The notes under the pieces were generated by a model, which saw only the letters and a list, made by a program, of their open reading frames with translations, searched no databases and was not told the DNA's origin. The translations under genes and the position numbers were made by a program. 11,318 nucleotides of DNA. It comes from Oscillospiraceae bacterium. Its GTDB lineage: Bacteria > Bacillota > Clostridia > Oscillospirales > Oscillospiraceae. Positions 1 through 5,671 of the stretch are shown one piece after another. Numbering within the stretch: position 1 is the stretch's first letter; every line of letters begins with the position of its first letter. The stretch lies in the NCBI GenBank assembly GCA_017399325.1, contig JAFQDY010000073.1:1-11318 (forward strand), in the 5' to 3' direction.

Positions 1-720
1 AATGTTGGTGGTGACTTGGCAGACAATGACCCCGCGGTTCTAATCGCACACAAAGACGAATTTCTTGCTATTTGTGAAAAAATATTGGAAGGTTGCACCG
101 AAGAAAATCTGCGTCTTGGGGCATGGAATATGCGCGCAAAAATTCTCCATGCGGAAGGAAAGACAGATGAGGCGCTTGACATTTATAAGACAAAATTTAC
201 AGATTGGTACACTACCGGAGAGCAAAAGACCGAGCAGTTGTTCGCAAAAGATACAAGTGAATACTATTTCCATGTTCAAAAAAATATGTTTGAACTTATT
301 GATTTTGCAGCAGATAAACTCGGCAGAACCGTATTCTTTGATCCTTCTCTTTCTATGGAGGAAAAGGCGGAATGTGCATTGCAGTATGGAAATCTGATGC
401 TAAATGCATTTGAAGAAACTGAGGAAGAATTCTTCCTTATGCTCGCACGCTCTTTCCTTGGAAGAATGGAAAATGATCTATTCTATCGCGGCGGAACAGA
501 TGAGCAGGTAATCGCAGTTATGGATAGAAATTTGTATGCGATGAAAAAGATTGAAGAATTGAGAGCAGAAAACGAAGCATTGAATCGCGCCTTTGAGCGT
601 TATGGGAAAGGTAATTTCTTTCAATCCGGTCTTGATTATCGTGCTAATGCTACGAACGGCAGACGCGCCGAACTTCTTAAGAATTCCGATTACAGAGCGG
701 TTTTAGATAAGTATAAATAA
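1..720 (+). CDS. C-terminal part of a probable XRE-type regulator with TPR-like tail (5' end outside window)
   Basis: The reading frame is open from base 1, so the TTG at 16 is not a convincing start and the gene very likely begins upstream of the window. About 239 residues are visible, ending at TAA 718-720. They are soluble and helix-rich. A segment near the start (ICEKILEGCTEENLRLGA, then AKILHAEGKTDEALDIY) reads like a degenerate tetratricopeptide pair, followed by Phe/Leu-rich helices and a charged C-terminus. From memory this resembles the C-terminal region of clostridial XRE-family regulators, which carry an N-terminal HTH and a TPR-like sensory tail. No HTH is visible here, so the family is inferred. 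The gene is visibly A+T-richer than the vanY-like, thrS and rsmA genes, possibly reflecting a different origin. A strong terminator follows. Confidence 0.55.
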   Translation, partial: NVGGDLADNDPAVLIAHKDEFLAICEKILEGCTEENLRLGAWNMRAKILHAEGKTDEALDIYKTKFTDWYTTGEQKTEQLFAKDTSEYYFHVQKNMFELIDFAADKLGRTVFFDPSLSMEEKAECALQYGNLMLNAFEETEEEFFLMLARSFLGRMENDLFYRGGTDEQVIAVMDRNLYAMKKIEELRAENEALNRAFERYGKGNFFQSGLDYRANATNGRRAELLKNSDYRAVLDKYK

Positions 721-729
721 TTTTCTTCC

Positions 730-756
730 GCCCCGCTTCACGCGGGGCTTTTCTTT
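730..756 (+). terminator. Intrinsic terminator after the first gene
   Basis: GCCCCGC (730-736) pairs perfectly with GCGGGGC (742-748) around a five-base loop, followed by TTTTCTTT. It begins ten bases after the stop codon of the upstream gene. Confidence 0.85.
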
Positions 757-785
757 GGCATAAGCCCCCGCCCAAAATTCCCCAC

Positions 786-814
786 TTCCCTTTTTGGGCA
801 AAATGTGATATATT
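786..814 (+). promoter_or_regulatory. Weak candidate promoter of the vanY-like gene
   Basis: An extended -10 element, TG-A-TATATT, lies at 806-814. The -35 position at 786-791 (TTCCCT) is poor, so the call rests on the extended -10 and on its place about 30 bases before the start codon. Confidence 0.35.
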
Positions 815-846
815 GAACAAAACATCTCACTTATGCGAGGCAACTT

Positions 847-1782
847 ATGAAACGATATCTGATTCTATTTCTGATACTGGCTATGCTTTTGGTCGGCTGC
901 CAAGCGCCTGCCACACCGCCGGACGCAACGGACGAAACAGCATCGGAAAACAGTGTAAACGACACCACCGAAAGTTCCGAAAGCGCCCCGAAGACCGGTT
1001 TTGTGGAGCAGGACGGCAACACCTACTACCTCTACGAAGACGGTACATACCACAAAGGTTGGCTGGACTTAAACGACACCCGCTACTACTTAAACGATGA
1101 GGGTGTCCTGCAGACCGGCTGGCTGGAACTGGACGGCAACACCTACTACCTGAAAGAAGACGGTTCCATCACCCGGGGCAAACTGGAACTGAACAAAAGC
1201 ATCTACTACTTCACTTCCACCGGCGCCAGGATTGTTCTGGTGAATCCCTGGAACTTTATGCCCTCGGATTATGTATGCAACTTTGTGGAAGCCGAGCGTG
1301 GCCGGAAAGTAGACGCCTCCTGTGTGGACAGTTTGCTGGAAATGCTGCAGGCCTGTCGGGATGCCGGCTACAATGTAAAACTTCTGGACGGCGCCCGGAC
1401 CCGGGACGACCAGATTTATCTGTTCAACCGAAAAGTCAACTATTATCTGGACCGGGGCTACGAAAAGGCCGACGCCATCGCCAAAGCCGGCACCAGCGTG
1501 GCAACGCCCGGCACCAGCGAACACGAACTGGGATTGGCCGTGGACCTGGTTGACGGCAGCAACTACTCCCTGGACGAATCTCAGGAAAGCACCCCCGCCC
1601 AGAAGTGGCTGATGGAAAACTGCTGGGATTACGGCTGGATTCTCCGCTACCCCAACGACAAAACCGAATTTACCGGCATTATCTATGAACCCTGGCATTA
1701 CCGCTATGTAGGCAAGGAACTGGCCAAGGAACTGCAAAACTCCGGCCTTTGTCTGGAAGAATACTTGAATAGTTTAAGTTAA
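847..1782 (+). CDS. Lipoprotein D-alanyl-D-alanine carboxypeptidase, VanY/M15B type, with cell-wall-binding repeats
   Basis: Predicted zinc D,D-carboxypeptidase that trims the terminal D-Ala from peptidoglycan stem peptides outside the membrane. Residues 1-18 form a lipoprotein signal with lipobox LVGC (lipid-anchored Cys18). A Ser/Thr/Glu-rich linker runs to about residue 50. Residues 51-128 hold about four 20-residue cell-wall/glucan-binding repeats of the form GNTYYL-EDG-GWL. The M15 domain occupies about 130-300. Its zinc signature SEHELGLAVD gives His226 and Asp233, and EPWHYRYVG gives the likely catalytic Glu281 and zinc ligand His284. The core is complete. The ATG at 847 has a GCGAGG-type ribosome site. 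A strong promoter is not obvious, and the gene stands alone between terminators, so it looks monocistronic. It could act in normal wall turnover or lower glycopeptide susceptibility. No vanHAX or vanRS neighbours are present, so the resistance reading is not favoured. Confidence 0.9.
   Translation: MKRYLILFLILAMLLVGCQAPATPPDATDETASENSVNDTTESSESAPKTGFVEQDGNTYYLYEDGTYHKGWLDLNDTRYYLNDEGVLQTGWLELDGNTYYLKEDGSITRGKLELNKSIYYFTSTGARIVLVNPWNFMPSDYVCNFVEAERGRKVDASCVDSLLEMLQACRDAGYNVKLLDGARTRDDQIYLFNRKVNYYLDRGYEKADAIAKAGTSVATPGTSEHELGLAVDLVDGSNYSLDESQESTPAQKWLMENCWDYGWILRYPNDKTEFTGIIYEPWHYRYVGKELAKELQNSGLCLEEYLNSLS
1011..1195 (+). repeat. Tandem cell-wall-binding repeat DNA inside the vanY-like gene
   Basis: A 21-base block at 1011-1031 (GGACGGCAACACCTACTACC, then T) recurs exactly at 1131-1151, 120 bases away. 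This equals two 20-codon repeat units. The intervening and following units are diverged copies (YYLNDEGVLQTGWLEL, YYLKEDGSITRGKLEL). Such repeats can expand or contract by recombination or slippage. Confidence 0.75.
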
Positions 1783-1784
1783 TA

Positions 1785-1821
1785 CTCCTACCCCTCCCGC
1801 TTTTTGTAGGAGGGGTTATTT
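1785..1821 (+). terminator. Terminator-like hairpin after the vanY-like gene
   Basis: Two overlapping folds are possible: CTCCTAC (1785-1791) with GTAGGAG (1806-1812), or CCCCTCC (1791-1797) with GGAGGGG (1809-1815). The run after it (TTATTTAT) is short, so termination may be partial. Confidence 0.6.
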
Positions 1822-1888
1822 ATGCATTATGCACAATTTCGATGCTTACTTTTCTACTTTCCTATTGCTATTTATCTAAATAATTCTA

Positions 1889-1917
1889 TTGATTTCCAGT
1901 TTTTGCCGTGCTATAAT
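1889..1917 (+). promoter_or_regulatory. Strong sigma-A promoter with extended -10, upstream of no protein gene
   Basis: TTGATT (1889-1894), a 17 nt spacer and TATAAT (1912-1917), with TG at 1909-1910 forming an extended -10. Transcription would begin near 1924 and reach a perfect hairpin at 1974-2006. No ORF with a ribosome site lies between them. Confidence 0.75.
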
Positions 1918-1923
1918 ATAGAA

Positions 1924-2010
1924 AATGAATTCTACCTTTCTCCTTTTCTTTTTTCTTGTCTCCCTTTTTGAGGATCCCGGCATTGTTTGGTCGACAATGC
2001 CGGGATTTCT
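1924..2010 (+). ncRNA. Candidate small RNA with C/U-rich single-stranded 5' half and 3' terminator hairpin
   Basis: The unit runs from the predicted start site to a hairpin of 13 perfect pairs (ATCCCGGCATTGT 1974-1986 with its complement 1994-2006, seven-base loop), then TTTCTCATTGTT. The 5' half is almost pure pyrimidine from 1931 to about 1969, with UCUCC and UCUCCC blocks complementary to Shine-Dalgarno sequences. Such C-rich patches are the target-pairing elements of several Firmicute trans-acting sRNAs. I see no coding start with a ribosome site. The U-tract is imperfect, so the element could instead be a leader for downstream transcription. No known RNA family was recognised. The sRNA role is inference. 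Confidence 0.4.
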
Positions 2011-2033
2011 CATTGTTAAAACATTTTTCGGTA

Positions 2034-2062
2034 TTGACAATGCATAATTGCAGGTGTATAAT
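2034..2062 (+). promoter_or_regulatory. Consensus promoter of the leader-acetyltransferase unit
   Basis: Perfect TTGACA (2034-2039), a 17 nt spacer and perfect TATAAT (2057-2062), with TG at 2055-2056 directly before the -10. The predicted start near 2069 leaves a leader of about 200 nt before the acetyltransferase. Constitutively strong initiation combined with a downstream terminator is the usual layout of attenuation control. Confidence 0.88.
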
Positions 2063-2092
2063 CGCATAAAATCACCGAAAGGAGAATTGACA

Positions 2093-2185
2093 ATGTTCCG
2101 CTGTTTTCTCAATGTAGTTGATAACAAGTCCGGAAACGATATGCCTATGCATACGGTCGGGCTTACATTGTCATTCTCTTTTTAA
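2093..2185 (+). CDS. 30-residue leader peptide upstream of the acetyltransferase
   Basis: ATG at 2093 preceded by AAAGGAG (2078-2084) eight bases upstream; TAA at 2183-2185. The peptide begins MFRCFLNVVDNKSG and ends HTVGLTLSFSF. It has no signal peptide or recognised domain. It starts about 25 nt after the predicted transcription start of a perfect promoter and ends about 26 nt before a terminator hairpin, the position of leader peptides that sense ribosome stalling. No run of one amino acid suggests a charged-tRNA sensor, so a translation inhibitor is the likelier stimulus. The ORF is too short to prove by composition alone. The ribosome site, promoter and RNA architecture support it. Confidence 0.6.
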   Translation: MFRCFLNVVDNKSGNDMPMHTVGLTLSFSF

Positions 2186-2210
2186 GGAATTCCATTTATT
2201 AAAAAGACGC

Positions 2211-2251
2211 AGTGCAAGCCGAAATTTATGTTTCGCTTGCACTTTTTATTT
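2211..2251 (+). terminator. Intrinsic terminator between the leader ORF and the acetyltransferase
   Basis: AGTGCAAGC (2211-2219) pairs with GCTTGCACT (2235-2243), extended by GAAA/TTTC (2221-2224 with 2231-2234) past one bulged C. It is followed by TTTTTATTTT. The T-run abuts the AAAGGAGG ribosome site of the next gene, so the hairpin acts as an on/off gate for that gene. Confidence 0.85.
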
Positions 2252-2269
2252 TAAAGGAGGAAAGTAAGA

Positions 2270-2815
2270 ATGCTGACACACAAAGGAACGCAAACCATCG
2301 AAACGAAACGGCTTATTTTGCGAAAAGCGGTTTTGGCGGATGCAGAACCTATGTTCCGCAACTGGGCAAACGACGCAGAAGTTACCAAATATCTGACCTG
2401 GTCGCCCCACGAAAATGTGGATGCCACCCGCGCTATTTTGGCCAGTTGGGCGGAAGAATACAAAAACGACGATTACTATCAGTGGATGATCGTGCTGAAG
2501 GAGATCGATCAGCCCATCGGCTCACTGCTCGCCAGCACCGTCGGCCGGGCCCAGTCCGCCCACATCGGTTACTGCATCGGAAAAACCTGGTGGCATCAGG
2601 GACTTATGTCGGAGGCTTTGCGAGCCGTAATCAACTATCTGTTTGATGAGGTCGGCTATCACCGCATCGAATCCATGCACGACCCCAACAACCCCCATTC
2701 CGGCGCAGTTATGCGCAAGTGCGGTATGCAATACGAAGGCACTTCCCGGGCCTCTGACCGCAACAACCAAGGCATTTGCGATGCTGCCCACTACGCAATC
2801 CTGCGCAGCGACTAA
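2270..2815 (+). CDS. GNAT-family N-acetyltransferase, RimJ/RimL-like
   Basis: Predicted cytosolic acetyl-CoA-dependent N-acetyltransferase of 181 residues, full length for the family. The N-terminal strand TKRLILRKAVLADAE (12-26) is the RimJ/RimL-like signature. The acetyl-CoA pocket is in IGYCIGKTWWHQGLMSEALRAV (99-120), where HQGLMSEA stands for the Q/R-x-x-G-x-G/A loop. The late motif NNPHSGAVMRKCGMQYEG (140-157) is also typical. The start is set by AAAGGAGG at 2253-2260. The substrate cannot be read from sequence: family members acetylate ribosomal proteins, metabolites or antibiotics. The upstream attenuator-like leader suggests induction by a translation inhibitor and so a possible protective role, but this is inference. 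The gene is monocistronic and convergent with the HAD gene, sharing a bidirectional terminator. Confidence 0.88.
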   Translation: MLTHKGTQTIETKRLILRKAVLADAEPMFRNWANDAEVTKYLTWSPHENVDATRAILASWAEEYKNDDYYQWMIVLKEIDQPIGSLLASTVGRAQSAHIGYCIGKTWWHQGLMSEALRAVINYLFDEVGYHRIESMHDPNNPHSGAVMRKCGMQYEGTSRASDRNNQGICDAAHYAILRSD

Positions 2816-2820
2816 AGCAA

Positions 2821-2851
2821 AACCCGGTTGCACACAATGTGCAACCGGGTT
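2821..2851. terminator. Bidirectional terminator between convergent GNAT and HAD genes
   Basis: A perfect 14-base-pair stem (2821-2834 with 2838-2851) has a three-base loop. The plus side is followed by GTTTGTTT and the minus side continues as TTTTGCTTT, so it can serve both genes. Confidence 0.88.
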
Positions 2852-2857
2852 GTTTGT

Positions 2858-3544
2858 TTATAATGTTTCCAGCAGGGCGGGCAGTTGGGAAAGGGCTTGG
2901 ATTTCATAATCGGGTCGTATGTTTTCCGGGGCGGTTTTGCCGTGGGTGTTGACCCAGCAGGTCATGATGCCTGCCTGTTTGCCGCCCAAAATGTCCGAAG
3001 TCAGACTATCGCCCACAATCATTGTCCGCTTGGGATCAAAGTTAGGGATTCGCGCAAAGCAGCCATCAAAATAGGCCTTGTCCGGCTTATCCGCGCCAAT
3101 GTCCTGTGAAATAAAAATATCTTCAAAGTAGCGGCTGATATTTGCGCTTTTCAGTCTACCTGCCTGGATTCTGGCTGTGCCGTTGCTGGCTATGTACAGT
3201 TTGTACTTCTTGCTCAAAGTTTCCAGCGCTTCGGGGGCATCGGGCATAAAGAAGTGGCCTTGGGACAGGTTTTCTTCGTATGTGCGGGCAAAATTTTCCG
3301 CCTTGACGACAATGCCCGTTTGTGCGATCAATTCCCGAAAACGGTCAATCAACAGTTCCTCGCGGGTAATTTCTTTTCGCTCCAACCGTTCCCAAAAACT
3401 TTTATTGATGCGGTTGTATAAAGTCAGCACTTCCTCGGTAGGCTCCAGCCCAAAGGCCGAAAGTGTCTTGCTCAGAGCCTCCCGCTCTGCTTTATGAAAG
3501 TCCAAAACGGTGTCGTCCAAATCAATGAACAAAAACTCAATCAT
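2858..3544 (-). CDS. HAD-superfamily phosphatase, YjjG/YfnB-type nucleotidase
   Basis: A 228-residue haloacid-dehalogenase-fold hydrolase with all four motifs. Motif I is DLDDT (nucleophile Asp8, acid/base Asp10). Motif II is ASNGT (Ser120). Motif III is the Lys in ADKPDKAYF (Lys153). Motif IV is VGDSLTSD (Asp179, Asp184). The helical cap between residues 15 and 100 and the overall length fit the YjjG/YfnB group, whose members dephosphorylate nucleoside monophosphates, including non-canonical pyrimidines, as house-cleaning enzymes. Its ATG overlaps the end of rsmA by eight bases, so it is probably translated by coupling on the same mRNA. Substrate specificity is inferred from family resemblance. 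Confidence 0.85.
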   Translation of the reverse strand: MIEFLFIDLDDTVLDFHKAEREALSKTLSAFGLEPTEEVLTLYNRINKSFWERLERKEITREELLIDRFRELIAQTGIVVKAENFARTYEENLSQGHFFMPDAPEALETLSKKYKLYIASNGTARIQAGRLKSANISRYFEDIFISQDIGADKPDKAYFDGCFARIPNFDPKRTMIVGDSLTSDILGGKQAGIMTCWVNTHGKTAPENIRPDYEIQALSQLPALLETL

Positions 3545-4406
3545 GGTGTCTTCTCCTGTAAATTTCGTTGGTCAGGGCGGCGAACTGAGCAATATCCAAT
3601 GTTTCACCCCGGACATTTTCATCAAAGCCGCAGGCGGCGATCACTTCACCCACGCCCTGTTTTCCCAGTTCCGGGAATCCGGCAGCCAGACCGTTCTGCA
3701 GTTTCTTTCTGCGCATGGCAAAACTGGCCCGCACCACCCGGAAGAAAATATCTGTGTCCAGCACTTCCCAGGGAAGCGTTTGCCGGGTCTTCAGGGTGAT
3801 CACCGCCGAAGTGACTTTCGGCTGGGGCAGGAAACAGTGAGCCGGCACATCAAACAAAATCGTCGGTTCTGCATAGAACCGGCAGAACACGGTAAAGGCG
3901 CTGTAATCGGCTGTGCCCGGTTTGGCGGCGATCCGCAGTGCCATTTCCTTTTGCACCATTACGGTAACAGAATCAAAGCAACGGGCCTCCAGCAGTGCCG
4001 AGAGAATGGGCGAGGTGATATAATAAGGTAAATTGGCGCAAGCCATAGGACGCAGGCCGGCAAATTTCTCTGCCACCAGCGCCGGAATATTCTGCTTCAG
4101 AACATCGCTCCAGATGATCTCCAGATTGGAAAATTCGCCTACGGTTTGATCCAGAATCGGCTCCAGCCGTTTATCCAATTCCACGGCGCAGACCTTCCCT
4201 GCCCGCAACGCCAACTGCTGGGTCAGCGGGCCGATACCCGGGCCGATCTCCAGAACGCCTGCCGTTTCGTCCACGCCGGCTTGCTGGGCAATTTGTTCCG
4301 GCACCCAGGGGGCAATCAGAAAATTCTGACCTTTGGCTTTTGAAAAATGAAATCCATGCTGAGCAAGCAAGGGTTTCATCACATTCACATCACATACATT
4401 GATCAT
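3537..4406 (-). CDS. rsmA: 16S rRNA (adenine1518-N6/adenine1519-N6)-dimethyltransferase
   Basis: RsmA/KsgA dimethylates two adjacent adenines in the 3' terminal hairpin of 16S rRNA with S-adenosylmethionine during late 30S assembly. Visible motifs are GQNFL (26-30), EIGPGIGPLT (53-62, SAM loop), VELDK (75-79, acidic ribose-binding residue), Asp101, and NLPYYITSP (125-133, catalytic NLPY). The frame runs back to 4496, but the start chosen is ATG 4404-4406 (MINVCDVNVMKPLL), because homologous N-termini begin at this point and the further-upstream residues lie across a terminator hairpin and the end of the previous gene. This gives 289 residues, normal for the family. An alternative ATG lies at 4377-4379. 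Loss of RsmA gives kasugamycin resistance in studied bacteria. In Bacillus the order is yabE-rnmV-ksgA; here rnmV is absent between the two. Confidence 0.95.
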   Translation of the reverse strand: MINVCDVNVMKPLLAQHGFHFSKAKGQNFLIAPWVPEQIAQQAGVDETAGVLEIGPGIGPLTQQLALRAGKVCAVELDKRLEPILDQTVGEFSNLEIIWSDVLKQNIPALVAEKFAGLRPMACANLPYYITSPILSALLEARCFDSVTVMVQKEMALRIAAKPGTADYSAFTVFCRFYAEPTILFDVPAHCFLPQPKVTSAVITLKTRQTLPWEVLDTDIFFRVVRASFAMRRKKLQNGLAAGFPELGKQGVGEVIAACGFDENVRGETLDIAQFAALTNEIYRRRHHD

Positions 4407-4413
4407 AAAACAG

Positions 4414-4458
4414 AAAACCGCCTTTCTTCTGCTATCATAACAGAAAAAAGGCGGTTTT
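4414..4458 (-). terminator. Intrinsic terminator of the 3D-protein gene, with the rsmA -10 in its loop
   Basis: Arms 4414-4425 and 4447-4458 form 12 perfect pairs. After one mismatch, 4427-4431 pair with 4441-4445, and the loop is nine bases. On the minus strand the 3' arm ends GGCGGTTTT and continues CTGTTTT before the rsmA ATG. The weak rsmA ribosome site (AAAGG, 4421-4425) lies inside this 3' arm, so read-through transcripts would hide it. Confidence 0.8.
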
Positions 4459-4462
4459 GCAA
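4434..4462 (-). promoter_or_regulatory. Promoter of rsmA, nested in the upstream terminator
   Basis: On the minus strand TTGCAA (4462-4457), a 17 nt spacer and TATGAT (4439-4434), with TG before the -10 (extended). Initiation near 4427 would give a 5' leader of about 21 nt lacking the 5' arm of the terminator hairpin. Confidence 0.6.
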
Positions 4463-4470
4463 CACAAGTA

Positions 4471-5547
4471 TCAGTTGTCTTTCCAGTTTGCTCCACCCAG
4501 GAAGTAAACGGTACAGTTGCGGCGACCGAATTGGAAGGCCTCTTCCAATGTGGGCATATACAGGTCCAGGCGCTTGTTGATGATGGCGCCGCCGCAGTCT
4601 TCTGCGGTGCTCAGACCGTATACATATTTACCGTCGTTAGACACGATGAACATACGGGTTCCATAAGGAATCACCTCGGGGTCAACAGCCACAACGCCCC
4701 ATTTGACCTTGGTGCCGTTGGAAGTATACTCATCACAGCCGGCGTCCATATGGGTGTATGCGGTTGCAAGGAAGGTGTCCTTTTTGGTGTAGGTCAGCAC
4801 TTCGCCGGAGGGCAGAACGATAACGCCGTTACCGATCAGAGGCTGGTCGTTCACCTGGCCTACCTTCTCACCGGTACCAACTGCAACTACCTGAGAAACA
4901 GGCTCAACAAGCACAGTCTGCTCATAAATGGAGCGATCGGTTTCCTGACCGTTCACATAAGAAACATTTGCTGTGCAGCAATTCTGGCCGGGCTTGCCCG
5001 CAACCAAAACCTTTTCCTCACCCACAGCCAAGGTGGGATCGTCGCAGTAAACCGTTTCAAAAGGCACTTCCACCGTGTAACTCTCGGTGGTCTGGTCGAT
5101 GGAATCCACACGGACTTCCATACCGTTGTAGGTTTCGGTATCCAAAGGCAGGGATACCACCACAGAATCATTCACTAAAATTCCCAGACGAACAAACAAA
5201 GCCTGCAGCGTCTCACCGAAACTGCTTACTTCGAAAATTTTCTCGCCGTAATACACCTTGATGGTCTGCAAACGCTGCACCTTGATCTCGGATACACCGT
5301 CAACGGACTCGGTGGTATATATATCATCAGCGGACAGAGAAACGCCGGCCTCCTGCAAAACTTTTGCAGGGTCGGAAGCGTATGTGGTATGTACGGTAAC
5401 CGCATCGCCGTCGGTGATCACAAATGTGTTCGCCGCCTGCGCTGTCTGGGAAAGGGTGCCCACCAGGCAGATTACAACCAAAAGCATCGCAAGAATGCGG
5501 AACAGGTTGCTCTTTTTACGAATCACAAAAGGTGTAATCAAGTCCAT
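4471..5547 (-). CDS. YabE-like cell-wall protein with DUF348, G5 and 3D domains
   Basis: Predicted exported or membrane-anchored wall hydrolase of the YabE/resuscitation-promoting-factor-like group. From the ATG at 5545-5547 (358 residues), a positively charged start and hydrophobic stretch (about 16-38, ending SQTAQAA) form a signal or anchor. Two DUF348 units follow at about 41-92 and 96-148, a G5 domain at about 155-225, and a C-terminal 3D domain at about 258-350. The three aspartates of the 3D domain are in AVDP (Asp289), EDCGG (Asp317) and LDLYM (Asp328); 3D domains share the fold of lytic transglycosylases such as MltA. The frame extends 18 codons upstream, but AAAGGAGG sits eight or nine bases before 5547, which decides the start. 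Several Cys residues in the G5 and 3D parts are unusual for an exported Firmicute protein. Confidence 0.9.
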   Translation of the reverse strand: MDLITPFVIRKKSNLFRILAMLLVVICLVGTLSQTAQAANTFVITDGDAVTVHTTYASDPAKVLQEAGVSLSADDIYTTESVDGVSEIKVQRLQTIKVYYGEKIFEVSSFGETLQALFVRLGILVNDSVVVSLPLDTETYNGMEVRVDSIDQTTESYTVEVPFETVYCDDPTLAVGEEKVLVAGKPGQNCCTANVSYVNGQETDRSIYEQTVLVEPVSQVVAVGTGEKVGQVNDQPLIGNGVIVLPSGEVLTYTKKDTFLATAYTHMDAGCDEYTSNGTKVKWGVVAVDPEVIPYGTRMFIVSNDGKYVYGLSTAEDCGGAIINKRLDLYMPTLEEAFQFGRRNCTVYFLGGANWKDN

Positions 5548-5643
5548 CGTAGGTCCCTCCTTTCTCAAAATCAAAATTGTCCCGCCAGTAGACGGTATCA
5601 AAAAGTTACAAAGAAATACAATCCGTAACTGGATTGCTGGTTC

Positions 5644-5671
5644 ATTATAACAAATATTTGAAAAAAGTCAA
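5644..5671 (-). promoter_or_regulatory. Promoter of the YabE-like gene
   Basis: On the minus strand TTGACT (5671-5666), a 16 nt spacer and TATAAT (5649-5644). The predicted start near 5637 leaves a 5' leader of about 90 nt. I found no recognisable c-di-AMP (ydaO-type) riboswitch in it, although that class often controls wall-hydrolase genes. Confidence 0.8.

Larger units (their letters stand above)
2069..2251 (+). promoter_or_regulatory. Candidate ribosome-mediated transcription attenuator controlling the GNAT gene
   Basis: Three mutually exclusive pairings can be drawn. (A) 2082-2095, holding the end of the leader ORF's ribosome site and its ATG, pairs with 2166-2178 with one bulged base, hiding the start. 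(B) 2160-2169 pairs with 2211-2220 (nine of ten positions, one of them G-U), occupying the 5' arm of the terminator. (C) 2211-2219 pairs with 2235-2243 to form the intrinsic terminator. A further AU hairpin (2178-2185 with 2199-2206) lies between. A ribosome initiating and pausing early in the leader ORF would break A and allow B, giving read-through. No translation, or unhindered passage to the stop codon, would favour C. The pairings are seen; the mechanism and inducer are inferred. Confidence 0.6.

Noticed and set aside
1090..1737. 215-codon minus-strand frame inside the vanY-like gene
   Set aside because: Shadow of a G+C-rich coding sequence; the plus frame has the full lipobox, repeats and M15 motifs.
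847..1782. Glycopeptide-resistance (van) cluster
   Set aside because: The gene has a VanY-type domain, but no vanH, ligase, vanX or vanRS neighbours are present and such carboxypeptidases are common in wall turnover.
1876..2127. 83-codon minus-strand frame across the candidate sRNA and the attenuator promoter
   Set aside because: It runs through two consensus plus-strand promoters and a perfect hairpin and has no recognised product; the regulatory reading explains more.
4407..4496. Longer rsmA start at 4496
   Set aside because: The added 30 residues overlap the end of the YabE-like gene and the terminator hairpin and have no family counterpart; MINVCDVNV at 4406 aligns with known N-termini.
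4531..5178. 215-codon plus-strand frame opposite the YabE-like gene
   Set aside because: Antisense shadow; the minus frame carries DUF348, G5 and 3D signatures with promoter and ribosome site.
5548..5637. c-di-AMP (ydaO-type) riboswitch before the YabE-like gene
   Set aside because: This class often precedes wall-hydrolase genes, but the leader of about 90 nt is too short and lacks the conserved core.
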